The position numbers and the translations under genes were made by a program. Below, piece by piece: positions 32,993 to 40,775 of a stretch of DNA of 64,000 nucleotides. Numbering within the stretch: position 1 is the first letter of the stretch; every line of letters starts with the position of its first letter. The DNA comes from Pseudescherichia sp031998825 (GTDB lineage: Bacteria > Pseudomonadota > Gammaproteobacteria > Enterobacterales > Enterobacteriaceae): contig NZ_DAMACX010000001.1 in the NCBI RefSeq assembly GCF_031998825.1, positions 124,001 to 188,000 of the forward strand, written 5' to 3'. The notes under the pieces are model-generated. The model saw nothing but the letters and a program-made list of their open reading frames with translations, searched no databases and was not told the origin of the DNA.

Positions 32993-34155
32993 TGAACCTG
33001 ATGCCGGGGGGCAATGCCCCCGTCCCAGCGCAAGAACTCCGGGTACGGGTTACTGCCGGTGGCCCAGTTGACGCCTCTGCATTCCGTCTCTTTGCAGACG
33101 GTAAAGTACAGGGTGACGCGGATATGGTGTTTTACGGCCAGCCACGTAACGATGACGGTACCATTGGACTAGCGAGTGAAGGGCAATATTCTACATTCAC
33201 TGTTTCACTTAACCGGCTAAAAGCAGATGTACAAAAAATTGCCTTTACTGTCACATGTGATGGTGGCCAGACAGTATCCGGGCTGCGCAATTTATCTATT
33301 GAGGTAGAGCAGGGCGCAACTGGCCTTGTTACCGGCATTGTTGATCTTACTGGCCGGCAGGAAGCTGCCCTTATCCTGGGCGAGTTCTATCGCCGCAATA
33401 ATGAATGGAAATTCCGCTTCGTTGCTCAGGGTTTTAACGGTGGTCTTAAACCGCTTGCAGAGCACTTCGGCGTGAATATTGCTGACGAGCCGGTACCGGT
33501 TACACCGCCTCCTTCTTCACCTCCAGTTACTCCCCCACCAGCTGCAAACAAAATTAGCCTGAGTAAGGTTTCCCTGACCAAAGAGAAGCCCGCTATCAGC
33601 CTGACCAAACGGGATAACTTTGGTGAAATCCGGATTAATCTAAACTGGCATCGTGGTAACAGCAAAACAGGGCTGGCTGGTATGTTTGGTTCTAAAGGCA
33701 TCGACCTGGATCTGGGGGCTTTTGTTGAGCTTCAGGATGGATACAAGTCGGTCATTCAGGCTCTGGGTAATGCCTTTGGTAATTACCGCGATGAACCCTA
33801 TGTCCAGCTCCAAGGTGATGACCGCACCGGTGAGGTATCAGACGGCGAGTGGCTGCACATTAATGGCCGGGAATGGAAGCACATCCGTGAAGTGCTTATT
33901 TATGCCTTTATCTATGAAGGCGTACCGAGCTGGGATAAGACGGATGGTGTCGTCACTATTCACGTACCTGATCAGCCGCCTATTGAGACACGTCTGACTG
34001 AAGGTGAAAACCGTCGCACACTCTGCGCTATTGCCAGACTCGTAAACGAAAATGGTGCCATTAAGGTGGAGCGTATCAACCAGTACTTTAAAGGTCAGAA
34101 TGACATGGACCGGGCTTTTGGCTGGGGATTTCGCTGGAGCGCTGGTTCTAAATAA
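32992..34155 (+). CDS. terA: Tellurium resistance protein TerA
   Basis: 387 residues with two TerD-like domains, about 8-165 and 190-385, joined by a proline-rich linker (PVPVTPPPSSPPVTPPPAAN) and a second SLSK-SLTK head near 185-205. The N-terminal domain lacks the GDGDDE calcium loop, and the C-terminal one keeps DLDLGAF and GDDRTGEVSDGEW. So calcium binding probably differs from TerD and TerE. The start overlaps the terZ stop by one base (TGATG). Confidence 0.92.
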   Translation: MNLMPGGNAPVPAQELRVRVTAGGPVDASAFRLFADGKVQGDADMVFYGQPRNDDGTIGLASEGQYSTFTVSLNRLKADVQKIAFTVTCDGGQTVSGLRNLSIEVEQGATGLVTGIVDLTGRQEAALILGEFYRRNNEWKFRFVAQGFNGGLKPLAEHFGVNIADEPVPVTPPPSSPPVTPPPAANKISLSKVSLTKEKPAISLTKRDNFGEIRINLNWHRGNSKTGLAGMFGSKGIDLDLGAFVELQDGYKSVIQALGNAFGNYRDEPYVQLQGDDRTGEVSDGEWLHINGREWKHIREVLIYAFIYEGVPSWDKTDGVVTIHVPDQPPIETRLTEGENRRTLCAIARLVNENGAIKVERINQYFKGQNDMDRAFGWGFRWSAGSK

Positions 34156-34177
34156 TATCGCAACAAAGGATCAAGGT

Positions 34178-34633
34178 ATGAGCTTTTTTAACAAAGTAAA
34201 AGGCGCCATTAATTCCGGGCGTGACGAACTGACCCGCCAGGTGGGCCGCTTCAAAAACAAAAAATTTATGCAGGGTACTGTCGCTGTCTGCGCCCGCATT
34301 GCTGTATCCAGCGACGGTGTCAGTTCAGAAGAAAAACAGAAAATGATGGGCTTTCTGCGCTCTTCTGAAGAGCTGAAGGTTTTCGATACCAATGAGGTTA
34401 TCGAATTTTTCAACAAGCTGGTTTCAAGTTTTGATTTCGATGTTGAGATCGGCAAAGGCGAAACCATGAAGTACATCTTGGCACTGAAGGATCAGCCCGA
34501 AGCTGCCCAACTGGCTTTGCGGGTTGGTATTGCCGTTGCAAAAAGCGACGGTAACTTCGACCAGGATGAGAAACTTGCCGCCCGCGAAATTGCTATCGCG
34601 TTGGGCTTTGACCCGGCCGAATTTGGTCTCTGA
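34178..34633 (+). CDS. terB: Tellurium resistance protein TerB
   Basis: 151 residues, all-helical TerB fold with two acidic repeats (IAVSSDGVSSEEKQKM and IAVAKSDGNFDQDEKLAARE). The acidic residues bind metal ions. TerB associates with TerC at the inner membrane and connects it to TerD proteins. I chose the ATG at 34178, 22 bp after terA. The open frame before it overlaps terA in another phase and is not coding. Confidence 0.94.
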   Translation: MSFFNKVKGAINSGRDELTRQVGRFKNKKFMQGTVAVCARIAVSSDGVSSEEKQKMMGFLRSSEELKVFDTNEVIEFFNKLVSSFDFDVEIGKGETMKYILALKDQPEAAQLALRVGIAVAKSDGNFDQDEKLAAREIAIALGFDPAEFGL

Positions 34634-34655
34634 TCTGCATCCTTAAGGGTAAATT

Positions 34656-35696
34656 ATGGTTTCAACACATATCGGTTTCCCGACTGAAACAGTCATCGTA
34701 TTTATTGCGTTGTCGGTCGGTGCCATCTTTATTGACTTGTTCATGCACCGCGGTGACAAGCCTATCTCCCTGAAGAGTGCCGCTCTCTGGTCTCTATTCT
34801 GGGTTGCGGTTGCGATGGCATTTGCCGGTTTCCTTTATATCCACCACGGGGCCGAAGTGGCCAGCCTGTTCGTTACGGGCTACGCCCTGGAAAAAGTACT
34901 GTCAGTCGATAACCTGTTCGTCATGATGGCCATCTTCTCCTGGTTTGCTGTGCCGGATCGTTACCGCCACCGGGTGCTTTACTGGGGCATCATCGGCGCA
35001 ATTGTCTTCAGGGGCATCTTTGTTGCCATCGGGACAAGTCTGCTGAGCCTTGGACCCTATGTGGAAGTCGTGTTCGCCATCGTCGTAGCCTGGACTGCGG
35101 TCATGATGCTCAAAAGTGGTGATGATGATGACGAGATTGAAGACTACTCCCAGCACCTGGCGTATCGCATGGTAAAACGTTTCTTTCCTATCTGGCCGAA
35201 GCTGAGAGGTAACTCTTTCCTGCTGAATCAGAAGGAAGTGGATGAGGAACTGACGAAACCAGAGAACAGTGATGTGACCATCGGACGTGGAAAAAAAGCG
35301 GCCCTGTATGCAACCCCGCTGATGCTGTGTGTGGCCGTGGTTGAACTCTCTGATGTGATGTTTGCCTTTGACTCCGTTCCGGCAATCATCGCAGTCAGCC
35401 GTGAGCCTTTAATCGTCTACAGCGCCATGATGTTTGCTATCCTGGGCCTGCGTACTCTCTATTTTGTACTGGAAGCGCTGAAACAATACCTGGTTCATCT
35501 GGAGAAAGCCGTTATTGTCCTGCTGTTCTTCATTGCAGTAAAACTGGGCCTCAATGCCACCGATCATATCTGGCACCATGGATACAACATTGCCGCGACT
35601 ACCAGCCTTTATGTTGTTCTGGGTGTGCTGGCACTGGGTATTCTTGCCAGCATCATGTTCCCAGGCAAATCAGAAGCAGAGGAAAAGGAGAGCTGA
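34656..35696 (+). CDS. terC: Tellurium resistance membrane protein TerC
   Basis: 346 residues with about nine membrane helices. Conserved acidic residues inside helices, SVDNLFVMMAIFSWF near 84-98 and MFAFDSVPAIIAVS near 235-248, are typical of TerC/Alx and suggest metal-ion transport. A charged cytoplasmic loop (KSGDDDDEIEDYSQHLA) sits near 150-168. TerC is the membrane anchor of the Ter complex. Confidence 0.95.
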   Translation: MVSTHIGFPTETVIVFIALSVGAIFIDLFMHRGDKPISLKSAALWSLFWVAVAMAFAGFLYIHHGAEVASLFVTGYALEKVLSVDNLFVMMAIFSWFAVPDRYRHRVLYWGIIGAIVFRGIFVAIGTSLLSLGPYVEVVFAIVVAWTAVMMLKSGDDDDEIEDYSQHLAYRMVKRFFPIWPKLRGNSFLLNQKEVDEELTKPENSDVTIGRGKKAALYATPLMLCVAVVELSDVMFAFDSVPAIIAVSREPLIVYSAMMFAILGLRTLYFVLEALKQYLVHLEKAVIVLLFFIAVKLGLNATDHIWHHGYNIAATTSLYVVLGVLALGILASIMFPGKSEAEEKES

Positions 35697-35745
35697 TCTC
35701 CTGACGTATTAATTTAAACCCATTACTAATCGAAGAGGTTTTTTT

Positions 35746-36324
35746 ATGAGTGTTTCTCTTTCTAAAGGCGGGAACGTCTCCCTGAGCAAAGCAGCTCCGT
35801 CAATGAAAAATGTCCTGGTTGGCCTTGGCTGGGATGCCCGCTCTACCGATGGTCAGGACTTCGACCTTGATGCCTCTGCATTTCTGTTGGCTGCAAATGG
35901 CAAGGTACGCGGTGATGCCGACTTCATTTTTTACAACAACCTGACCTCCTCTGACGGTTCTGTAACCCATACTGGCGATAACCGTACCGGTGAAGGCGAT
36001 GGTGATGATGAATCCCTGAAGATCAAACTGGATACCGTGCCATCTGATGTCGATAAAATCATCTTCGTTGTCACTATACATGACGCTCAGGCCCGTCGTC
36101 AGAGCTTCGGTCAGGTATCCGGTGCGTTCATCCGTCTGGTTAATGACGATAACCAGACCGAGGTGGCTCGCTACGATCTGACTGAAGATGCTTCCACTGA
36201 GACCGCCATGCTGTTTGGGGAACTGTATCGCCATAACGGCGAATGGAAGTTCCGTGCTGTCGGCCAGGGTTATGCAGGTGGTCTGGGATCAGTGTGTGCC
36301 CAGTACGGCATCAATGCATCCTGA
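35746..36324 (+). CDS. terD: Tellurium resistance protein TerD
   Basis: 192 residues. Single TerD domain with the head MSVSLSKGGNVSLSKAAP and calcium loops DFDLDASAFLL near 38-48, GDADFIFYNN near 56-65 and GDNRTGEGDGDDE near 77-89. About two-thirds of residues match TerE encoded next door, so the pair is a recent tandem duplication by family standards. Known to be essential for tellurite resistance in R478-type operons. Confidence 0.95.
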   Translation: MSVSLSKGGNVSLSKAAPSMKNVLVGLGWDARSTDGQDFDLDASAFLLAANGKVRGDADFIFYNNLTSSDGSVTHTGDNRTGEGDGDDESLKIKLDTVPSDVDKIIFVVTIHDAQARRQSFGQVSGAFIRLVNDDNQTEVARYDLTEDASTETAMLFGELYRHNGEWKFRAVGQGYAGGLGSVCAQYGINAS

Positions 36325-36393
36325 CAGAAAAGTAACTTTTAACGCCCGGGGCTGTTTCGGCTGCCCAACCTCAATTGTAAGCAGGAGCTAAAA

Positions 36394-36969
36394 ATGGCAG
36401 TTTCTCTCGTAAAAGGCGGTAACGTATCTCTGACTAAAGAAGCACCAACCATGAATGTTGCGATGGTTGGGCTTGGCTGGGATGCACGTGTAACTGACGG
36501 TCAGGGATTTGACCTCGATGCGTCTGTCTTCGCCGTGGGTGAGGACGGCAAGGTATTGTCTGATAACCATTTCATTTTCTTCAACAACAAAGTTAGCCCT
36601 GATGGAGCCGTTGAGCACCAGGGTGACAACCGTACCGGTGAAGGGGATGGTGATGACGAGCAGGTCAAAATTGATCTGTCCAAAGTCTCTGCTGATGTTA
36701 AAAAGCTGGTATTTGCTGTGACCATTTACGATGCCGAAACCCGTAAGCAGAACTTCGGCATGGTAAGCAACAGCTTTATGCGCGTTTATAACAATGACAA
36801 CGGCACCGAAATCGCTCGTTTTGATCTGTCTGAAGATGCATCAACCGAAACCGCTATGGTATTTGGTGAACTGTACCGCCACGGTGCTGAATGGAAATTC
36901 AAGGCAGTGGGTCAGGGCTTTGCTGGTGGACTGTCCGCACTGGCATCCCAGCATGGCGTGAACGTCTGA
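36394..36969 (+). CDS. terE: Tellurium resistance protein TerE
   Basis: 191 residues, TerD domain with calcium loops GFDLDASVFAV and GDNRTGEGDGDDEQVKIDLS. Paralogue of TerD. An AGGAGC ribosome site precedes it. It is followed by a terminator hairpin, which would lower expression of the two genes further on. Confidence 0.95.
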   Translation: MAVSLVKGGNVSLTKEAPTMNVAMVGLGWDARVTDGQGFDLDASVFAVGEDGKVLSDNHFIFFNNKVSPDGAVEHQGDNRTGEGDGDDEQVKIDLSKVSADVKKLVFAVTIYDAETRKQNFGMVSNSFMRVYNNDNGTEIARFDLSEDASTETAMVFGELYRHGAEWKFKAVGQGFAGGLSALASQHGVNV

Positions 36970-36989
36970 TAATAAAAAAATAATTTCAA

Positions 36990-37015
36990 CCCCGGCCATG
37001 ATGCCGGGGTTTTTT
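36990..37015 (+). terminator. Terminator after terE
   Basis: CCCCGGC (36990-36996) and GCCGGGG (37003-37009) form a strong stem with loop CATGAT, followed by six T. It separates terZABCDE from the membrane-protein gene and terF. Confidence 0.9.
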
Positions 37016-37029
37016 ATAGGGTTTTTGAC

Positions 37030-37680
37030 ATGGCAAAGAAAAAAGACGATGGTTCAATGGGGTTGCTACTTGTCGTTGTAGCATTTTTGATATTTTTGCC
37101 TTTTCTGGCATTTTCTTTTCACCGTTACCGTAAACTAAAAAAAACCTTTAATGCTATTCCTAATATACAGCGGGTATTTGATGTTGGCATGCTTTACAGC
37201 ACTATAGGGAATGCAATAGGTTCAGTAATGGTAGTCGCGTTTTTATTCATTGGGCTAAGTCTGGTTTCTCAGAAAAATGCGAGTCCTGATTTTGCACATG
37301 AGATGAGTTTGTTCCTGCTGTTTAGTTTTCCGGTCATCATGTTCTGGCCATTAAAGAAGATGGCAGAAAGAGTAGCTGTTGAGTATTTTGGTATTATTTT
37401 TAATGACAATGACAACACCTTATTACTTCCGGCTGATATTGATAACATGAGTTTTGGCGAAAAATTGCGGCTAAGATTTCTAAGCACTCTCGGAGAACAG
37501 GACCGAATTGAAATTGGTAAAATTACAAACATAACGCGTGAAAAAGGTATCAGTTTTTACATTCACGGAGATTTCGGCTCGAGAAAAATCGCTTTTACCA
37601 ACAAACAAAAACGCGATGAATGTATTTCTGCACTTCAGGCCCGTACCCGTGTCAGGGGCGGAAGAGATTACGGCTATTAA
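37030..37680 (+). CDS. Uncharacterised membrane protein between terE and terF
   Basis: 216 residues, not recognised. Three hydrophobic segments (about 11-28, 55-77 and 92-110) are followed by a soluble C-terminal half with a PH-like or beta-rich look (NITREKGISFYIHGDFGSRK). No signal peptide cleavage site is seen. It starts 15 bp after the terE terminator and ends 13 bp before terF, so it is probably expressed with terF. Lower GC than the ter genes around it suggests later insertion. Confidence 0.65.
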   Translation: MAKKKDDGSMGLLLVVVAFLIFLPFLAFSFHRYRKLKKTFNAIPNIQRVFDVGMLYSTIGNAIGSVMVVAFLFIGLSLVSQKNASPDFAHEMSLFLLFSFPVIMFWPLKKMAERVAVEYFGIIFNDNDNTLLLPADIDNMSFGEKLRLRFLSTLGEQDRIEIGKITNITREKGISFYIHGDFGSRKIAFTNKQKRDECISALQARTRVRGGRDYGY

Positions 37681-37693
37681 TTAAGGACCAAAA

Positions 37694-38935
37694 ATGCAGC
37701 TACAGGCTGGTCAGAACATCCCTTTACAGGTATCCGGTATCACTCTTAACCTGAACTATCCTGCACACAATGGGTTTAATAGCAATCCCGATACCTGTGT
37801 TTTCATGCTCAATAACCAGGGTAAGGTCAGTGGAGATGATGACTTCATTTTTTATAACAACCTGTCATCACCTGAAGGAGCTGTAAAACTCATAACCGGG
37901 CATCAACAATCCGTGGTCAGTATCGAACTGGAACGCGTCCCGCCCCCCATACATAAAATTGCTGTCACGGTTGTCATCGATGGCAACGAGACCATCAGCA
38001 GGCTTGAAATGCTGACCATCCACGCTCAGGGCATCGCAGAATTTACGGTAGACACACACGGACGTAGCGAAAAAGCCATCATCATGGCCGAGGTATACCG
38101 TCATAACGGAGCGTGGAAACTACGGACTCTGGGACAGGGCTTTGATGGTGGGCTTGAGCCTCTGGCTGTGAGTTTTGGTGTGGACGTCGCTCAGCCTGCG
38201 CCACAGCCAGCGGTTTCCACACGGGTCAGCCTTGAGAAAAAACTTGAGAGTAAATCTCCACGGCTCATTAGCCTTGCGAAAAAGGCAACCGTAAGCCTGA
38301 CCAAACACAAGCTTGACACACTTGAGGCCAGCGTAGGGTTTGTTCTCGATGCTTCAGGATCGATGAAAGGTCAGTTTAAAAAAGGACACGTACAGTCAGT
38401 ACTTGACCGTATCGCTGTGCTTGCAGTTCAGTTCGATGATGATGGCGAAATGGATGTTTGGGGCTTTGCCGAACGCCATAAAAAATATGGCAACGTGACG
38501 CTGGATAATCTGGACGATTATATTGCTACAATCCAAGGGGTAGGTAAGCGTTCTGCATGGGAGATACTCCCGGGACTGGGTGGTACCAATAACGAGCCAC
38601 CTGTGATGGAGGAGATTGTTGAATACTACCGAAACAGCAGGACTCCGGTATTTATTGTCTTCATTACGGATGGGGGGATCAGCAAAACAAAGGCTATTAA
38701 GGATGCCATACGCAGATCGGCAGACTACCCTATATTCTGGAAGTTTGTCGGACTCGGCGGTTCAAATTACGGTATCCTCAAAAACCTTGATGACTTTGTA
38801 GATCGTCGTGTAGATAACACCCATTTCTTTGCAATGGATGATTTCTCTACGGTCAGTGATGAAAAACTCTACGATAATTTACTGGAAGAGTTCAGACCTT
38901 GGGTAGATGAAGCCAAAAAATTGAACCTTCTTTAA
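37694..38935 (+). CDS. terF: TerF: TerD domain plus von Willebrand A domain
   Basis: 413 residues. A TerD-like domain (about 1-165) lacks the acidic calcium loop. A linker with two SLAK/SLTK repeats (RLISLAKKATVSLTKHKLD) follows, then a vWA domain (about 210-410) with an intact MIDAS motif FVLDASGSMKGQF near 216-228 and later FVIFITDGG. vWA domains bind partner proteins through a metal ion. TerF therefore may tether other Ter proteins. AAGGA lies before the ATG. Confidence 0.93.
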   Translation: MQLQAGQNIPLQVSGITLNLNYPAHNGFNSNPDTCVFMLNNQGKVSGDDDFIFYNNLSSPEGAVKLITGHQQSVVSIELERVPPPIHKIAVTVVIDGNETISRLEMLTIHAQGIAEFTVDTHGRSEKAIIMAEVYRHNGAWKLRTLGQGFDGGLEPLAVSFGVDVAQPAPQPAVSTRVSLEKKLESKSPRLISLAKKATVSLTKHKLDTLEASVGFVLDASGSMKGQFKKGHVQSVLDRIAVLAVQFDDDGEMDVWGFAERHKKYGNVTLDNLDDYIATIQGVGKRSAWEILPGLGGTNNEPPVMEEIVEYYRNSRTPVFIVFITDGGISKTKAIKDAIRRSADYPIFWKFVGLGGSNYGILKNLDDFVDRRVDNTHFFAMDDFSTVSDEKLYDNLLEEFRPWVDEAKKLNLL

Positions 38936-38938
38936 CAG

Positions 38939-38961
38939 AAGCGCCCTTAGGGGCGCTTTTT
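38939..38961. terminator. Bidirectional terminator between terF and HAD-IB gene
   Basis: AAGCGCCC and GGGCGCTT pair around loop TTAG, with a T-run on the plus side and an A-rich stretch on the other. It ends the terF transcript and may end the leftward phosphatase transcript. Confidence 0.85.
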
Positions 38962-38968
38962 AACGAAG

Positions 38969-39640
38969 TTATTTTATAATATCATTGCGGAAAGGTTCGA
39001 AAGGCCGGTTCTTCCTGAGCCAGACCGGATGGAAATGACGCCAGTAGGCATCACTGGCCGCAGCCAACATTTCATAGTCGCCCCGTGAATCTCCCCATGC
39101 TCTCAAATGATAATCACTGAGTGAGCCATAGACTGATTCGAGCCGTTTTATCTTATGAATACACCGGCAGTTATGGTCGGTTATACGGCCCGTGAGCACG
39201 CCATCCTTGCTCTCCAGCTGCGTGCCAATTAACTTAATCCCGAGCTTATCGGCAAAGGGCTGAAGCACCAGCACTGGCGACGCAGAGCACAGTGTAACCT
39301 CAGCCCCGGTAGATATTTCTTTGGCAACTGCGAGTAAACCATTTGGGCGCATTAATCTGTCCCAGTATTGAGTGCAGTATGCAACCGCTTTGTCCTGTAC
39401 CCATTTCTCCTCAATCCCGGAGAGGAACGTGGTGATCAGGACTTCTTTGAGTTCATCCCGCGTCAGCTTGCGACGGAAACAACGAAGCGTAGGGATAACC
39501 AGTTGCAAAATTTTCCTGGTGAACAGCCTCTGGCCGAATGCAAACTTCAAAAAGGGAATGAAGCTGTCTCGTCGGGTGAGGGTTCCGTCAAAATCAAAAA
39601 CAGAGAGAACCTTTTTCTCCATGCCGTTTAAAGTGGTCAT
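38969..39640 (-). CDS. HAD-IB family phosphatase
   Basis: 223 residues. SVFDFDGTLTRRDSFIPFLKF holds the DxDGT nucleophile near residue 16, TLCSASPVLVLQPFADKLG is motif II, and AWGDSRGDYEML is the metal-binding end. This is the SerB-like/YfhB-like HAD-IB group, often acting on phospholipid or small phosphoesters. It closes the ter cluster convergently, as in other R478-type clusters. A second possible start is Met7 of the frame. Confidence 0.85.
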   Translation of the reverse strand: MTTLNGMEKKVLSVFDFDGTLTRRDSFIPFLKFAFGQRLFTRKILQLVIPTLRCFRRKLTRDELKEVLITTFLSGIEEKWVQDKAVAYCTQYWDRLMRPNGLLAVAKEISTGAEVTLCSASPVLVLQPFADKLGIKLIGTQLESKDGVLTGRITDHNCRCIHKIKRLESVYGSLSDYHLRAWGDSRGDYEMLAAASDAYWRHFHPVWLRKNRPFEPFRNDIIK

Positions 39641-39802
39641 ATGCTATCGCCAGTTTAATGTAGAAGTAATGGCATTCTACCACTTGCTTCTATGTATGCA
39701 TAAACGACCAGTAACCATAATGCTATCAATGGCATAATGTTATTATCTTTCATCGACTTGTAATAGAATTGCTATCATTCGACACTAGTACGGTAAAAAA
39801 AA

Positions 39803-39830
39803 ACGGGAGCCAGTCGGTTCCCGTTTTTTT
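39803..39830. terminator. Hairpin resembling the icd terminator
   Basis: ACGGGA...TCCCGT stem with seven T. The sequence AACGGGAGCCAGT is identical to the icd terminator at 22082-22094, and the right arm differs by one base. No gene ends here on the plus strand, so it may be a leftover of an island border. Confidence 0.65.
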
Positions 39831-39861
39831 ATTACCCATGACAACCCGGTCTGCAACAGCG

Positions 39862-39954
39862 TCAAAACCAGTTGTACTTAGAAGAGAGTGTCAGAAAGAG
39901 ACCCGCTGCGGCTAACACATTCAGCAAGACTACCGTTCTGCTTGATACATTCAT
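39862..39954 (-). CDS. Small single-span membrane protein (30 aa), not recognised
   Basis: ATG with AAGGA 9 bp upstream encodes 30 residues: MNVSSRTVVLLNVLAAAGLF, then LTLSSKYNWF. One hydrophobic helix (about 8-23) and an aromatic C-terminal end are typical of enterobacterial small membrane proteins. It lies in an otherwise gene-free 500-bp gap right of the ter island. The translation signal and helix support a real gene, but homology could not be tested. Confidence 0.6.
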   Translation of the reverse strand: MNVSSRTVVLLNVLAAAGLFLTLSSKYNWF

Positions 39955-40148
39955 TGTTGCGTCCTTTCGGTTAAGTGACGGGGAGTTTAAACCAATTCAA
40001 TGAAGTAAAAACTACCAAAAATAGTGTATGCCAAACGACAAAGATTTCACGATGATTGCCGGGCATTTACAATGAGAGAAGTATAGACGGCGATCGTCTG
40101 ACGTAAAGCATGATTTAGGCATCTTTTACATAACCATGGAGAAACCCC
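39955..40148. other. Intergenic region before the LysE-type exporter
   Basis: About 190 bp. It holds the leftward promoter of the small membrane-protein gene and the rightward promoter of the exporter, whose GGAGAAA ribosome site is at its end. Nothing else stands out. Confidence 0.4.
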
Positions 40149-40775
40149 GTGACCATTTATGACTCCCTGCTGGCGTTTACGCTGGCCGCCGCGCTGCTTA
40201 CCCTGACGCCAGGGCTGGATACCGCTCTGGTATTGCGCACCGCCTCGGTGGAGAGCCGGGCGCAGGCGTTTAAAGTGGCGTTGGGGATCAATGCCGGGTG
40301 CTTTATCTGGGGAGCGATGGTGGCATTTGGTCTCGGGGCGCTGATTGCAGTCTCTGAACTGGCCTATTCGATTCTAAAATACTGCGGTGCGGCCTACCTT
40401 TGCTGGCTGGGAGTAAACATGCTGCTGAGCCGCGGAGGTGGGTTAACCGCAGCGGCAGAGGGTGATGCGCCAAAAGCAAAGCAGAGCGGGTTTATGAAGG
40501 GGCTGCTGGGTAATCTGTTAAACCCTAAAATGGGCGTTTTTTACGTCTCCTTCTTACCGCAGTTTATTCCCCATGGTCAGCCGTTAATCGCCTGGACCTT
40601 TGGGCTGGTGGCTATCCATGTGGTGCTGGGCCAGACATGGTCAACGGTGCTCATTTTGGCGACGCGTCCGCTGGGCCGCTTCCTGAAACGCAGCGCGGTA
40701 ATGCGCTGGATGGATCGCACGACCGGCACGCTGTTTATTCTCTTTGCCGCTAAACTCGCCCTGAGTAAACGCTAA
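40149..40775 (+). CDS. LysE/RhtB-family amino acid exporter
   Basis: 208 residues beginning at GTG. Five to six hydrophobic segments, and the family motif LTLTPGLDTALVLRTAS near 17-33 (LysE motif G-x-x-x-x-x-P-G-P-x). NLLNPKMGVFYVSFLPQFIP near 125-144 is the second signature. It exports amino acids or similar small molecules. The position corresponds to leuE/yeaS in E. coli, but the protein is not a close match to LeuE. It converges with the EAL gene with a 4-bp overlap of stops. Confidence 0.85.
   Translation: MTIYDSLLAFTLAAALLTLTPGLDTALVLRTASVESRAQAFKVALGINAGCFIWGAMVAFGLGALIAVSELAYSILKYCGAAYLCWLGVNMLLSRGGGLTAAAEGDAPKAKQSGFMKGLLGNLLNPKMGVFYVSFLPQFIPHGQPLIAWTFGLVAIHVVLGQTWSTVLILATRPLGRFLKRSAVMRWMDRTTGTLFILFAAKLALSKR

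Noticed and set aside
20809..40148. icd lying close to the dgcP-gapA-sppA block, which in E. coli K-12 is far away
   Set aside because: E. coli carries an inversion around the terminus relative to Salmonella and related genera, in which phoPQ-icd and gapA-sppA lie near each other. So the order here is probably ancestral, not a new rearrangement.
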